Below are positions 52,025-58,727 of a stretch of DNA of 58,727 bases, piece by piece. The notes beneath the pieces are model-generated. The model had not been told where the DNA came from. It saw only the letters and a list, made by a program, of their open reading frames with translations, and did not search any database. The number at the start of each line of letters is the position of its first letter. Within the stretch, counting starts at the first letter, position 1. The DNA is from Chitinophagaceae bacterium (lineage in GTDB: Bacteria; Bacteroidota; Bacteroidia; Chitinophagales; Chitinophagaceae): NCBI GenBank assembly GCA_021151685.1, contig JAGKWS010000010.1, positions 1 through 58,727 of the forward strand, in the 5' to 3' direction. The translations under genes and the position numbers were made by a program.

Positions 52025-52032
52025 CAAATGTA
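52025..52032 (-). promoter_or_regulatory. TACATTTG -7 box of thiL
   Basis: TAnnTTTG match on the minus strand, 56 bases before the ATG. Confidence 0.5.
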
Positions 52033-52223
52033 GTAAACACACTACTGTCAGCAAGATTTCCAAACACCATCTACCACAAAATCAATAGTTTACCCCCTCT
52101 TGTTTCCATTTTGCCCCCGCCCTATATTTATTTTGTCGGATTAACATTGCTTTGGCGATTTTTGGTGTGTATATTGGAATGGTAAAGACAACACACTATT
52201 GTCAGTACAAAAATCAAAAAACA

Positions 52224-53534
52224 ATGAAAAAAACAATCAACCGGTTTTTCTCTATTACAGCGGCAGTGTTGCTGTTGCTGGCCGGTAACACACACACAGC
52301 CATTGCGCAGGATGTAGAAGTATCTTACCAAACTTTCTACGACAATCTCTCACCCTACGGACAGTGGATATACGATCCCCAATTCGGTAACGTATGGGTT
52401 CCCAATGAAGATGGCGATTTCAGACCATATGGCAGTCGCGGCCGTTGGGTAATGACCGACTATGGCAACACTTGGGTGTCAGACGACCCTTGGGGCTGGG
52501 CTGTGTATCACTACGGCCGGTGGACGTATAGCCCATATTATGGCTGGGTTTGGGTACCCGGTTACGAATGGGCACCGGCATGGGTTAGCTGGCGTTATGG
52601 CAGTGGCTACTGCGGCTGGGCTCCACTGGGCCCCGGGGTTACCGTAGGAACTTCCTATTACGCACCAGACAATTGGTGGGTATTTGTAGGCCCTCAATAT
52701 ATGTACGAGCCTAACTGTATCAGGTACTGGAGTGGCCCCTCTTACAATGTTACCTACATCCGCCAAACAACCATCATCAATAACTATTATCAAGACAATC
52801 GTACCCGTGTTCGGTACAACTATGGCCCCCGTGCCGAGGTCATTCAGCAATACACACGCACACCAGTGCAGGTATACAACATCACACAGCTCAACCGTCC
52901 GGGCACACCCAGTGTTGGCCGCAATACAGTTAGCTTGTATCGCCCCAGTGTCAACCGTGCTTCGGTAGAAGGTGCTCGTCCGGGTCGTGTTATGCAGGCA
53001 CCACAACCCATAGGCAGGGCACAACCAGTACAGTATGGTGCTGGCAGGCAGCCAGGCTTCCGTCAAGAGGTAATGCGCAATCCTCAGGATAGCAGAGGAG
53101 GCGACGTGCAAAACCAGCCTTCACGTGGTGGCAACGATAGGGCAAACCGTTACGATGATATGTCTAATGGCAGAAATCAGACGGGTAGGGCCGATAACAA
53201 TGCAAACGACTACAGAAGAGACGATAATAACGTGCGTCGCAACGAGGCCCCACAACAGAGTGGCCGCAACGATGCTCCAACCCCAAGGGCCGATAACCCT
53301 TCCGAAAGTCGCAACTGGGGCCGTAGCCGCGATAGTCGTGCCGACCAGCCGCAACCCGATGTAAGGCCACAACAACCCGCCATGTACGACCGCCGTATGG
53401 ATAGGGCACAACAGCCACAACAACCACAACAGCCGCAGTACAACCAACCAGCACGCAACGATCGTTTTCAGCAGCCGCAAAACAACCAGCCGCAGCAGCC
53501 ACAACGTGCCCAGCCTGCACCACAACCGCAGTAG
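52224..53534 (+). CDS. DUF6600/YXWGXW-type secreted protein, tail interrupted by in-frame TAG
   Basis: 436 residues from the ATG at 52224; signal peptide (ITAAVLLLLAGNTHTAIAQ). Residues 30-160 carry the aromatic-rich module (LSPYGQWIYDPQFGNVWVPN, GRWTYSPYYGWVWVPGYEWA, GYCGWAPLGPG) typical of DUF6600 proteins. From about residue 290 onward the protein becomes low-complexity, rich in Gln, Pro, Arg and Asn (blocks such as QPQQPQQPQYNQPA). The frame stops with TAG at 53532-53534, but reading straight on gives 24 more codons of the same composition ending GRGRGR and a TAA at 53607. The tail therefore looks cut by a single nonsense change; the physical role of the tail is unknown. Confidence 0.83.
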   Translation: MKKTINRFFSITAAVLLLLAGNTHTAIAQDVEVSYQTFYDNLSPYGQWIYDPQFGNVWVPNEDGDFRPYGSRGRWVMTDYGNTWVSDDPWGWAVYHYGRWTYSPYYGWVWVPGYEWAPAWVSWRYGSGYCGWAPLGPGVTVGTSYYAPDNWWVFVGPQYMYEPNCIRYWSGPSYNVTYIRQTTIINNYYQDNRTRVRYNYGPRAEVIQQYTRTPVQVYNITQLNRPGTPSVGRNTVSLYRPSVNRASVEGARPGRVMQAPQPIGRAQPVQYGAGRQPGFRQEVMRNPQDSRGGDVQNQPSRGGNDRANRYDDMSNGRNQTGRADNNANDYRRDDNNVRRNEAPQQSGRNDAPTPRADNPSESRNWGRSRDSRADQPQPDVRPQQPAMYDRRMDRAQQPQQPQQPQYNQPARNDRFQQPQNNQPQQPQRAQPAPQPQ

Positions 53535-53609
53535 CCACAACGTGCCGATCGGTTTCAACAGGCACCTCAGCCACAACAGCCACAAGAGGGGCGCGGTAGA
53601 GGCAGGTAA
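53535..53609 (+). other. in-frame continuation of the DUF6600 gene after its TAG
   Basis: Directly after TAG the same frame reads PQRADRFQQAPQPQQPQEGR and GRGR before TAA. CAG or CAA to TAG is a one-base change, consistent with a recent nonsense mutation or sequence error. Confidence 0.75.
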
Positions 53610-53639
53610 TGTGTCGAAATTCTGAATGTTTATTAATCT

Positions 53640-53670
53640 ATGCCCCCCGGCTTGTACGGGGGGCATTTTT
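53640..53670 (+). terminator. terminator of the DUF6600 gene
   Basis: Nine-bp stem ATGCCCCCC / GGGGGGCAT (53640-53648, 53658-53666) followed by T5. It follows the second stop codon, as expected if the longer frame was the original gene. Confidence 0.92.
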
Positions 53671-53734
53671 GTGCAGGCAAACGTCTCATAGTTTGTAAAT
53701 TGCCGCACAAAGCCCATTTGGGCGTTCATTTATT

Positions 53735-54439
53735 ATGAAGTATGCAGTAATTACAGGCGCATCGCAGGGTATCGGAAAGGCAGTTGCAGAGCGTTTTTTA
53801 GAAGAACGATATTCTGTAGCAGTATGCGCACGCCAGCGCGACAGGTTGGCCATTGTAGTAAACCAATGGAGAGAACAATACGAAGATGCTGACATCATAT
53901 GGCTCAATGCCGACATTAGTACCGAAAAAGGAGTAACCGATTTTTATTCCCTCATCAAAATGTCTTTTCCGCAGGTCGATATCCTTGTAAACAATGCAGG
54001 TCTTTACAAATCTGGCCTCATTGCCAACGAGCCCGAACACCAATTGGAACGTATGCTGCAAACCAACCTCATGGGGCCATACAGGCTCACGCGCGCACTA
54101 TTACCCATGATGGTCGACCACCATTCCGGGCACATCTTCAACATTTGCTCCATAGCCAGCCAAAAACCAATGAAAGGCATAGCTTCTTACAGCATTTCTA
54201 AGTATGCATTGCTTGGCTTTTCCGACAACTTACGCGAAGAGTTGCGGGAACAGAACATTAAAGTTACTTCCGTAGTGCCGGGGGCTACATGGTCGGCATC
54301 GTGGCAGGGTAGTGGGGTAGACCCCGAAAGAATATTGGAAGCCCGCGATATTTCGCAAATGATATGGGCCGCCAGCAATTTATCCCCACAGGCATCTACC
54401 GATACTATTGTGCTCAGACCCGTAAAAGGTGATATGTAA
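53735..54439 (+). CDS. Short-chain dehydrogenase/reductase
   Basis: 234 residues, classical SDR. TGASQGIG (residues 7-14, cofactor), NNAG (86-89), Ser near 139-142 and catalytic Y152-x-x-x-K156 are present. Such enzymes reduce or oxidise a keto or hydroxyl group with NAD(P)H; the substrate is unknown. First gene of a tight cluster: two bases before the metal-receptor gene, then mutY. Confidence 0.93.
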   Translation: MKYAVITGASQGIGKAVAERFLEERYSVAVCARQRDRLAIVVNQWREQYEDADIIWLNADISTEKGVTDFYSLIKMSFPQVDILVNNAGLYKSGLIANEPEHQLERMLQTNLMGPYRLTRALLPMMVDHHSGHIFNICSIASQKPMKGIASYSISKYALLGFSDNLREELREQNIKVTSVVPGATWSASWQGSGVDPERILEARDISQMIWAASNLSPQASTDTIVLRPVKGDM

Positions 54440-54441
54440 AT

Positions 54442-55251
54442 ATGAGTAATATTCACTTTCGCGGGCAAGACATGTTGGGCAGGCACGTATTACTCCCATC
54501 CATCCCCCAAAGAATTGTTTCATTGGTACCATCACAAACCGAATTGTTATACCACCTCGGTCTGGAAGATGAAGTAATTGGCATCACCAAATTTTGTGTG
54601 CATCCCACCTCATGGTTTCGTTCCAAAAAGAGGATTGGCGGCACCAAAACAGTCAACATCAACGCAGTACTGTCTTTGAAACCCGATCTCATTATCGCCA
54701 ACAAAGAAGAAAATGTACAAAGCCAAATCGAAGAACTGGCCTTGCACGCACCCGTATGGGTCAGCGACATCAACGATGTCTATAGCGCATTGTCAATGAT
54801 GGCCACCGTGGCACAATTAACCAATAGGGTAGCACAAGCACAAACAATCATATCCACTATTCGTAACGGGTTCGAAGGTATTCGCCATTCTGGGGGCATT
54901 TGCCATAAAGTTGCCTACTACATCTGGCGAGAGCCTTGGATGTGTGCCGGGGCCGATACTTTTATAAACAACATCCTGCAGCATATGGGTTGGCAAAACG
55001 TGGTAGATGCGCCCCGTTATCCTACAGTACCGCCCCATACACTTGCCGAAAAAAATACCACATTGGTTTTACTGTCCTCAGAGCCATACCCCTTCAAAGA
55101 AAAACATATTAATGAGATAAAGTCAGTATTGCCCCATGCACACGTCCTTCTTGTAGACGGAGAAATGTTTAGTTGGTATGGCAGTCGGTTGGTACATGCC
55201 ATAGAGTACTTGCAGCAGTTGCGCCACAATGCAGACTGCCTTCTGAAATGA
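54442..55251 (+). CDS. Helical-backbone metal receptor-like protein (BtuF/FecB fold) without signal peptide
   Basis: 269 residues with the fold of ABC transporter substrate-binding proteins for cobalamin or iron-siderophores: IPQRIVSLVPSQTELLYHLG, IIANKEENVQSQIEELA, CAGADTFINNILQHMGW. It has no signal peptide or lipobox, so it is probably cytoplasmic or a domesticated binding protein. No permease or ATPase gene is nearby. It may bind a metal, haem or cobalamin for an intracellular role. It lies between an SDR gene and mutY in one tight cluster. Confidence 0.85.
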   Translation: MSNIHFRGQDMLGRHVLLPSIPQRIVSLVPSQTELLYHLGLEDEVIGITKFCVHPTSWFRSKKRIGGTKTVNINAVLSLKPDLIIANKEENVQSQIEELALHAPVWVSDINDVYSALSMMATVAQLTNRVAQAQTIISTIRNGFEGIRHSGGICHKVAYYIWREPWMCAGADTFINNILQHMGWQNVVDAPRYPTVPPHTLAEKNTTLVLLSSEPYPFKEKHINEIKSVLPHAHVLLVDGEMFSWYGSRLVHAIEYLQQLRHNADCLLK

Positions 55252-55263
55252 ACATAAGACAAA

Positions 55264-56331
55264 ATGGAAATAACAACTGTTGCCGCAAAGAGGTTTAGTG
55301 AAAAGTTACTGGAATGGCATCATCAGCACAATACCCGTAGCCTGCCTTGGAAGGGCGTGAAGGACCCCTACAAAATCTGGCTGTCCGAGGTAATACTACA
55401 ACAAACCCGCGCCATGCAGGGCTTGCCATATTATGTCCTATTCATAGAAAAATGGCCAGACATCAATGCCCTTGCTGCCGCCCCCCACGAAGAGGTATTC
55501 AGAGCGTGGCAGGGTCTTGGCTACTACAGCCGATGCAAAAACATGTTGGTTACAGCGCGCATCATCGCTACCCAATACGGTGGCGTTTTTCCCGCACAAT
55601 ACGCCCATATTCTGGCATTGAAAGGTATTGGTGCCTATACCGCATCTGCCATTGCATCTTTTGCCTTTGGGCTGCCCCATGCCGTTGTAGATGGCAATGT
55701 ATACCGCATTTTGTCGCGTTATCTCGGTATCCCCGATTCTATAGACACCACGCAGGGCAAAAAGCTATTTGCTACTGTAGCCACTGCTATGTTGCATCAA
55801 GAAGATAGTGCTGCGTACAACCAAGCCATTATGGACTTTGGCGCAACCGTTTGCATACCTGCAAAGCCCGGCTGCTCATCTTGCCCGTTGCAAGAAGGGT
55901 GTTATGCATTTCGAAACAATGTCACAAATAGCTTCCCTGTGCGCAGCAAGAAGCTCACAATTAAAACCCGCCACTTTGGCTACGTTATTCTTGAATGTAA
56001 CGGCGAAATATGGCTGCATAAAAGAGAAGCAGGAGATATTTGGGAAAATCTTCACGAACCTTATCTCATAGAGCATACAGGCCCCGTAGATGCCGAATTC
56101 GTAAAAAATGAATTAGCGCAATATCAGTATGCCCTTAATGGCCACATACAGCATATATCTACCGAAAAACAACGGCTCACACACCAGCATATTCATTTCT
56201 ATTTTTTTCACGTACGTCTTACCCAAAAGTTGCCAATTGCCCATGGAAATTGGTTGAGCAAAAAACAATTAGGAAAATTAGCCTTTCCTAAGAGCCTGTT
56301 TAAAGTTTTTGACCTGCATTTATTACGATAG
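55264..56331 (+). CDS. mutY: A/G-specific adenine glycosylase MutY
   Basis: 355 residues. HhH-GPD domain with catalytic E42 (SEVILQQTRAMQG) and D143 (AVVDGNVYRIL), followed by the 4Fe-4S cluster ligands C197, C204, C207 and C213 (CIPAKPGCSSCPLQEGC). The C-terminal NUDIX-like domain recognises 8-oxoG. It removes adenine mispaired with 8-oxoG. The last 13 codons (PKSLFKVFDLHLLR-stop region) lie inside the left end of a MITE-like element, so the natural C-terminus may have been replaced by the insertion. Confidence 0.95.
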   Translation: MEITTVAAKRFSEKLLEWHHQHNTRSLPWKGVKDPYKIWLSEVILQQTRAMQGLPYYVLFIEKWPDINALAAAPHEEVFRAWQGLGYYSRCKNMLVTARIIATQYGGVFPAQYAHILALKGIGAYTASAIASFAFGLPHAVVDGNVYRILSRYLGIPDSIDTTQGKKLFATVATAMLHQEDSAAYNQAIMDFGATVCIPAKPGCSSCPLQEGCYAFRNNVTNSFPVRSKKLTIKTRHFGYVILECNGEIWLHKREAGDIWENLHEPYLIEHTGPVDAEFVKNELAQYQYALNGHIQHISTEKQRLTHQHIHFYFFHVRLTQKLPIAHGNWLSKKQLGKLAFPKSLFKVFDLHLLR

Positions 56332-56453
56332 TTGTTTTTGAGCGAAACGAGCCAAATTTTGCCAGCATAGACCTTCCTATGGCGAAAAATGTAACGAAGT
56401 TGCAGCCAAAAACAACCATAAGAAAAGCAATGAATACGTCTTAAGCCGGCTCT
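56291..56453. mobile_element. MITE-like element, 163-bp copy 1 (overlaps mutY end)
   Basis: Starts AGAGCCTGTTTAA inside mutY and ends CCGGCTCT. Same length as the copy at 57154-57316 and shares an identical 31-base core (56372-56402, starting CCTTCCTATGG). Left inner repeat is diverged between the copies; right arm resembles the other copy (TAAG..CCGGCTCT). Confidence 0.8.
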
Positions 56454-56548
56454 TCAATCGGCTCTAAAACAGTTGTTTCTTTTTTTAGAAATAATTTATA
56501 CTTTTAATAAAGCTTATGTGGTAAATATTGGAGCAAAATTAGAAACTT

Positions 56549-57004
56549 ATGAGAGGTGTTAACAGGGTAGTATTGATTGGGAATTTAGGCCGCGAGCCCG
56601 ATTTGCAACATTTGGAAGGAAATATTGCTGTCGCAAAATTCCCCTTGGCAACCACCGAGACCTACAAAGACAGAAACGGTAATCTGGTATCACAAACCGA
56701 ATGGCACACCGTAGTTTTGTGGCGTGGCCTTGCAGAGCTTGCTCAGAAATATCTACATAAAGGCAGTCTCATATACCTCGAAGGGCGCATTCGTACACGT
56801 ACATGGGAAGATAAAGACAAAAATCGACGCTTCAGTACCGAGATAGTGGGCGACAATATGGTGATGCTCGATAAGCGGAAAGACCATAACGAAGTCGGTA
56901 ATTCCGACAATCATCCAACCGAGGGTAATGGTTTCCCCGATATCAATTTCGATCCTCCACCCCCACCGTCTCCCGGCACCACCCGAGACGATCTTCCGTT
57001 TTAA
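56549..57004 (+). CDS. ssb: Single-stranded DNA-binding protein
   Basis: 151 residues. The OB fold is shown by NRVVLIGNLGREPDLQ, NLVSQTEWHTVVLWRGLAEL and GSLIYLEGRIRTRTWEDKD. A flexible linker leads to the acidic tail GTTRDDLPF, the protein-interaction hook of SSB. It binds ssDNA in replication, recombination and repair. The mutY-ssb-gldE order is common in Bacteroidota. Confidence 0.97.
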   Translation: MRGVNRVVLIGNLGREPDLQHLEGNIAVAKFPLATTETYKDRNGNLVSQTEWHTVVLWRGLAELAQKYLHKGSLIYLEGRIRTRTWEDKDKNRRFSTEIVGDNMVMLDKRKDHNEVGNSDNHPTEGNGFPDINFDPPPPPSPGTTRDDLPF

Positions 57005-57110
57005 GGCCAGCTGTTGCGTCACTTGTTTTTACCAGTCTGGTGGCACCGTAGCAATACAATATTGCTATTGCCGTCACCATACTACCCATGCATATAATTC
57101 CATTGTACGC

Positions 57111-57152
57111 ACATCCCCCCAATACAACCATAAGAAACGCAATGAATATATT
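57111..57152. mobile_element. MITE-like fragment (right arm only)
   Basis: Matches the right arm of the 163-bp copies (CAACCATAAGAAACGCAATG...) but lacks the terminal CCGGCTCT and the rest of the element; it abuts the next complete copy. Confidence 0.6.
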
Positions 57153-57153
57153 T

Positions 57154-57316
57154 AGAGCCTGTTTAAGATATATTCATTGTGCTTATTATGGAAGTTGTTT
57201 TTGAGCGAAATGAGGCACATTTTGTAGCCATAGTCCTTCCTATGGCGAAAAATGTAACGAAGTTGTCCCCACAAACAACCATAAGAAATACAATGAATAT
57301 ATCTTAAACCGGCTCT
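57154..57316. mobile_element. MITE-like element, 163-bp copy 2 (intact)
   Basis: Terminal inverted repeats of 26 bases with one mismatch (left starts AGAGCCTGTTTAAGATATAT; right ends AAACCGGCTCT). The interior continues the pairing imperfectly and contains CCATAG-TCCTTC-CTATGG, so the element can fold into a long hairpin. No coding capacity. Confidence 0.85.
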
Positions 57317-57361
57317 GATTTTTTCAGTAAAGAGAAAGTTTCCAGGTTTCATTCCTTTTTA

Positions 57362-57369
57362 TAACTTTG
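57362..57369 (+). promoter_or_regulatory. TAACTTTG -7 box of gldE
   Basis: TAnnTTTG match 24 bases before the preferred TTG start of gldE (57394) and 51 before the ATG at 57421. Confidence 0.55.
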
Positions 57370-57393
57370 ATGCATACCAAATAGTCACACGCT

Positions 57394-58727
57394 TTGGAAA
57401 GTAGTGAAGGGGACCCCAATATGTTCCCGCTTTTTTTAGATTCTACCGTAACAGCATTTTCACCATCCAGTGCTACAATCCTTATTGTGGCAATATTGGT
57501 TTTGCTACTCATGACCGCCGTTATTGCTGGTGCCGAGACTGCTTTTTTCTCACTTTCAGCAAAGGATATCAGCTTTCTGAAAACCAAAGAAAAATCGAGT
57601 GCCCGTACCGCTGCACAGTTACTCGAGCAACCCAAAAGGTTGTTGGCTACTATATTGGTGGCCAATAATTTTATCAACATTGCAATCGTTGTCACTACCG
57701 ATCTTTTTGTCAGGTCTTTGTTACCAGACAACATGAATGCCATAGCTGCATTCCTCATACAGGTTGTATGTGTAACATTCTTACTCGTTCTCTTTGGCGA
57801 GGTGCTACCCAAAGTTTATGCCACGCAAAATAATTTGAGAATGGCATTGATTTCAGCACCATTCCTTCAGGCATTAAACTGGATTTGTGGTCCACTCAGT
57901 CGTATATTGGTTTCCTCTACCCGTTTCATAGATGGCCGCTTGGGTACCAAGGCTGCCAACATTTCCAGCGAAGATTTTGAACATGCTATAGAACTTACCG
58001 TAGGGCATACCGCCACCCGCGAGGAAGTTAATATTTTCAAGGGAATCCTCAAGTTTGGTAACATTACCGCCCGGCAGGTAATGCGCACCCGCTTAGACGT
58101 TAGTGGTATCGATTACGATATGAACTTTAGCGAGGTTCGTCAGTTTTGCATAGAAGTAGGCTATTCCCGATTGCCAGTATACAAAGAGAATCTGGACACC
58201 ATTGTTGGTATGATACATACCAAAGATTTTCTGCCACATATAGATACCGACGATTTCGAATGGCACACCCTTGTACGCAATGCTACATTTGTGCACGAAA
58301 GTCGCCTTATCGAAGACTTGTTGCAGGAGTTTCAGCAGAAACGGCAACATTTCGCTATCGTAGTAGATGAGTTTGGTGGTACATCAGGCATTATTACCCT
58401 CGAAGATATTATGGAAGAAATCATCGGAGACATCAAAGATGAATTTGATGAAGATGATTTGCACTATAAAAAAATAGACGATAATAATTTTATATTCGAA
58501 GGCAAAACACTCATCAACGACGTTTGTAGGGTATTAGGTGTCTCCTCCGACGAGTTTGATGCCGCCCGTGGCGAAAGCGATTCTTTGGCTGGCTTAGTAC
58601 TCGAAATATCGGGCAAATTTGTGTCTGTTAACGAACTCGTCAGCTATCAGCAGTACGACTTTACAGTGTTGGCAGTAGAAAAAATGCGCATTACCCGCAT
58701 AAAACTTACCATCAATCATTCCAACCC
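57394..58727 (+). CDS. gldE: Gliding-motility protein GldE-like, CBS-domain membrane protein (3' truncated by window edge)
   Basis: The frame is open to the end of the window (about 444 codons). Start preferred at TTG 57394, reading MESSEGDPNMFPLF; ATG 57421 is an alternative. Four transmembrane segments in a CNNM/DUF21 domain (LIVAILVLLLMTAVIAGAET, FFSLSAKDI, LATILVANNFINIAIV, LFGEVLPKVYA) are followed by two CBS domains (VMRTRLDVSGIDYDM, FQQKRQHFAIVVDEFGGT) and the CorC/HlyC-type transporter-associated domain (EGKTLINDVCRVLG). Known as GldE in Bacteroidota, required for gliding in Flavobacterium, with a presumed ion or regulatory role at the inner membrane. It follows mutY and ssb, as in related genomes. 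Confidence 0.9.
   Translation, partial: MESSEGDPNMFPLFLDSTVTAFSPSSATILIVAILVLLLMTAVIAGAETAFFSLSAKDISFLKTKEKSSARTAAQLLEQPKRLLATILVANNFINIAIVVTTDLFVRSLLPDNMNAIAAFLIQVVCVTFLLVLFGEVLPKVYATQNNLRMALISAPFLQALNWICGPLSRILVSSTRFIDGRLGTKAANISSEDFEHAIELTVGHTATREEVNIFKGILKFGNITARQVMRTRLDVSGIDYDMNFSEVRQFCIEVGYSRLPVYKENLDTIVGMIHTKDFLPHIDTDDFEWHTLVRNATFVHESRLIEDLLQEFQQKRQHFAIVVDEFGGTSGIITLEDIMEEIIGDIKDEFDEDDLHYKKIDDNNFIFEGKTLINDVCRVLGVSSDEFDAARGESDSLAGLVLEISGKFVSVNELVSYQQYDFTVLAVEKMRITRIKLTINHSN

Larger units (their letters stand above)
57005..57393. other. intergenic region between ssb and gldE
   Basis: Contains a TAGCAATA-CAA-TATTGCTA palindrome (57049-57067), a MITE fragment (57111-57152), a complete MITE-like copy (57154-57316) and the gldE -7 box. 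No coding frame seen. Confidence 0.6.

Noticed and set aside
51969..52223. Thiamine (TPP) riboswitch upstream of thiL
   Set aside because: No conserved TPP-riboswitch motifs are visible in this interval.
57049..57067. Perfect TAGCAATA-CAA-TATTGCTA palindrome as ssb terminator
   Set aside because: No T-tract follows and the stem is AT-rich; only recorded as a palindrome.
1..58727. tRNA, rRNA or CRISPR array
   Set aside because: No TPsiC-like or rRNA segments and no evenly spaced direct repeats were found in the intergenic regions.

Overview
The window is a chromosomal segment from a Bacteroidota bacterium, most likely a Chitinophagaceae-like gliding or T9SS-bearing lineage. The evidence is a Bacteroidota-type primary sigma factor, two type A and one type B T9SS sorting domains, GldA and GldE, a lipidated TamL-type Omp85 protein, a DivIC/FtsB homologue after enolase, and recurrent TAnnTTTG -7 promoter boxes in place of E. 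coli-type promoters and strong Shine-Dalgarno sites. Both ends cut a gene: rpoD lacks its 5' part and gldE lacks its last codons.

Layout. 0-11 kb: rpoD end, a T9SS cargo protein, then a minus-strand run with a metallo-hydrolase, the elongasome pair mrdA-rodA, queA, a lytic transglycosylase, tatA and the dihydrolipoamide acyltransferase gene. 11-19.5 kb: a dehydrogenase, a divergent Fur/Zur-MerC pair around a palindromic operator, a saccharopine-dehydrogenase-like enzyme, a small lipoprotein, an NHL-repeat T9SS protein, a REP-associated tyrosine transposase (RAYT) between two inverted REP-like hairpins, a Crp-family regulator and a small ABC exporter. 19.6-29 kb: an uncharacterised 718-residue EF-hand/membrane protein, a PfkB kinase, an orphan paaD overlapping a membrane glycosyltransferase and a GT2 enzyme, a barrel protein, a SET protein and an LpxL-like acyltransferase. 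29-38 kb: FKBP, transglutaminase, dapF plus an FAD oxidoreductase, an MsbA-like ABC exporter, and ccmE-ccmF. 38-46 kb: eno-ftsB, an FMN reductase with a metallophosphoesterase, and a giant T9SS type B adhesin-like protein. 46-58.7 kb: an rRNA/tRNA methyltransferase divergent from tamL, gldA, an EGF-like lipoprotein, thiL, a DUF6600 protein with an interrupted tail, then SDR, metal-receptor, mutY, ssb and gldE.

Functionally the window is mostly housekeeping: cell wall elongation (mrdA, rodA, lytic transglycosylase, dapF), outer membrane biogenesis (tamL, lpxL-like), cytochrome c maturation, DNA repair (mutY, ssb), central metabolism (eno, acyltransferase E2) and gliding/secretion (gldA, gldE, T9SS cargo). 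The mobile or unusual signal is concentrated in two places. One is the RAYT flanked by paired REP-like palindromes with compensatory base changes (16.39-17.15 kb). The other is a MITE-like family with AGAGCCTGTTTAAG termini present as two 163-bp copies, a fragment and a shorter relative between 50.1 and 57.3 kb, one copy of which forms the 3' end of mutY.

Smaller observations include a CxxxY-type CcmE, an in-frame TAG splitting the tail of the DUF6600 gene, an inverted duplication of the metallo-hydrolase start region, and several genes whose -7 box sits so close to the start codon that leaderless mRNAs are predicted. No rRNA, tRNA or CRISPR array was found.
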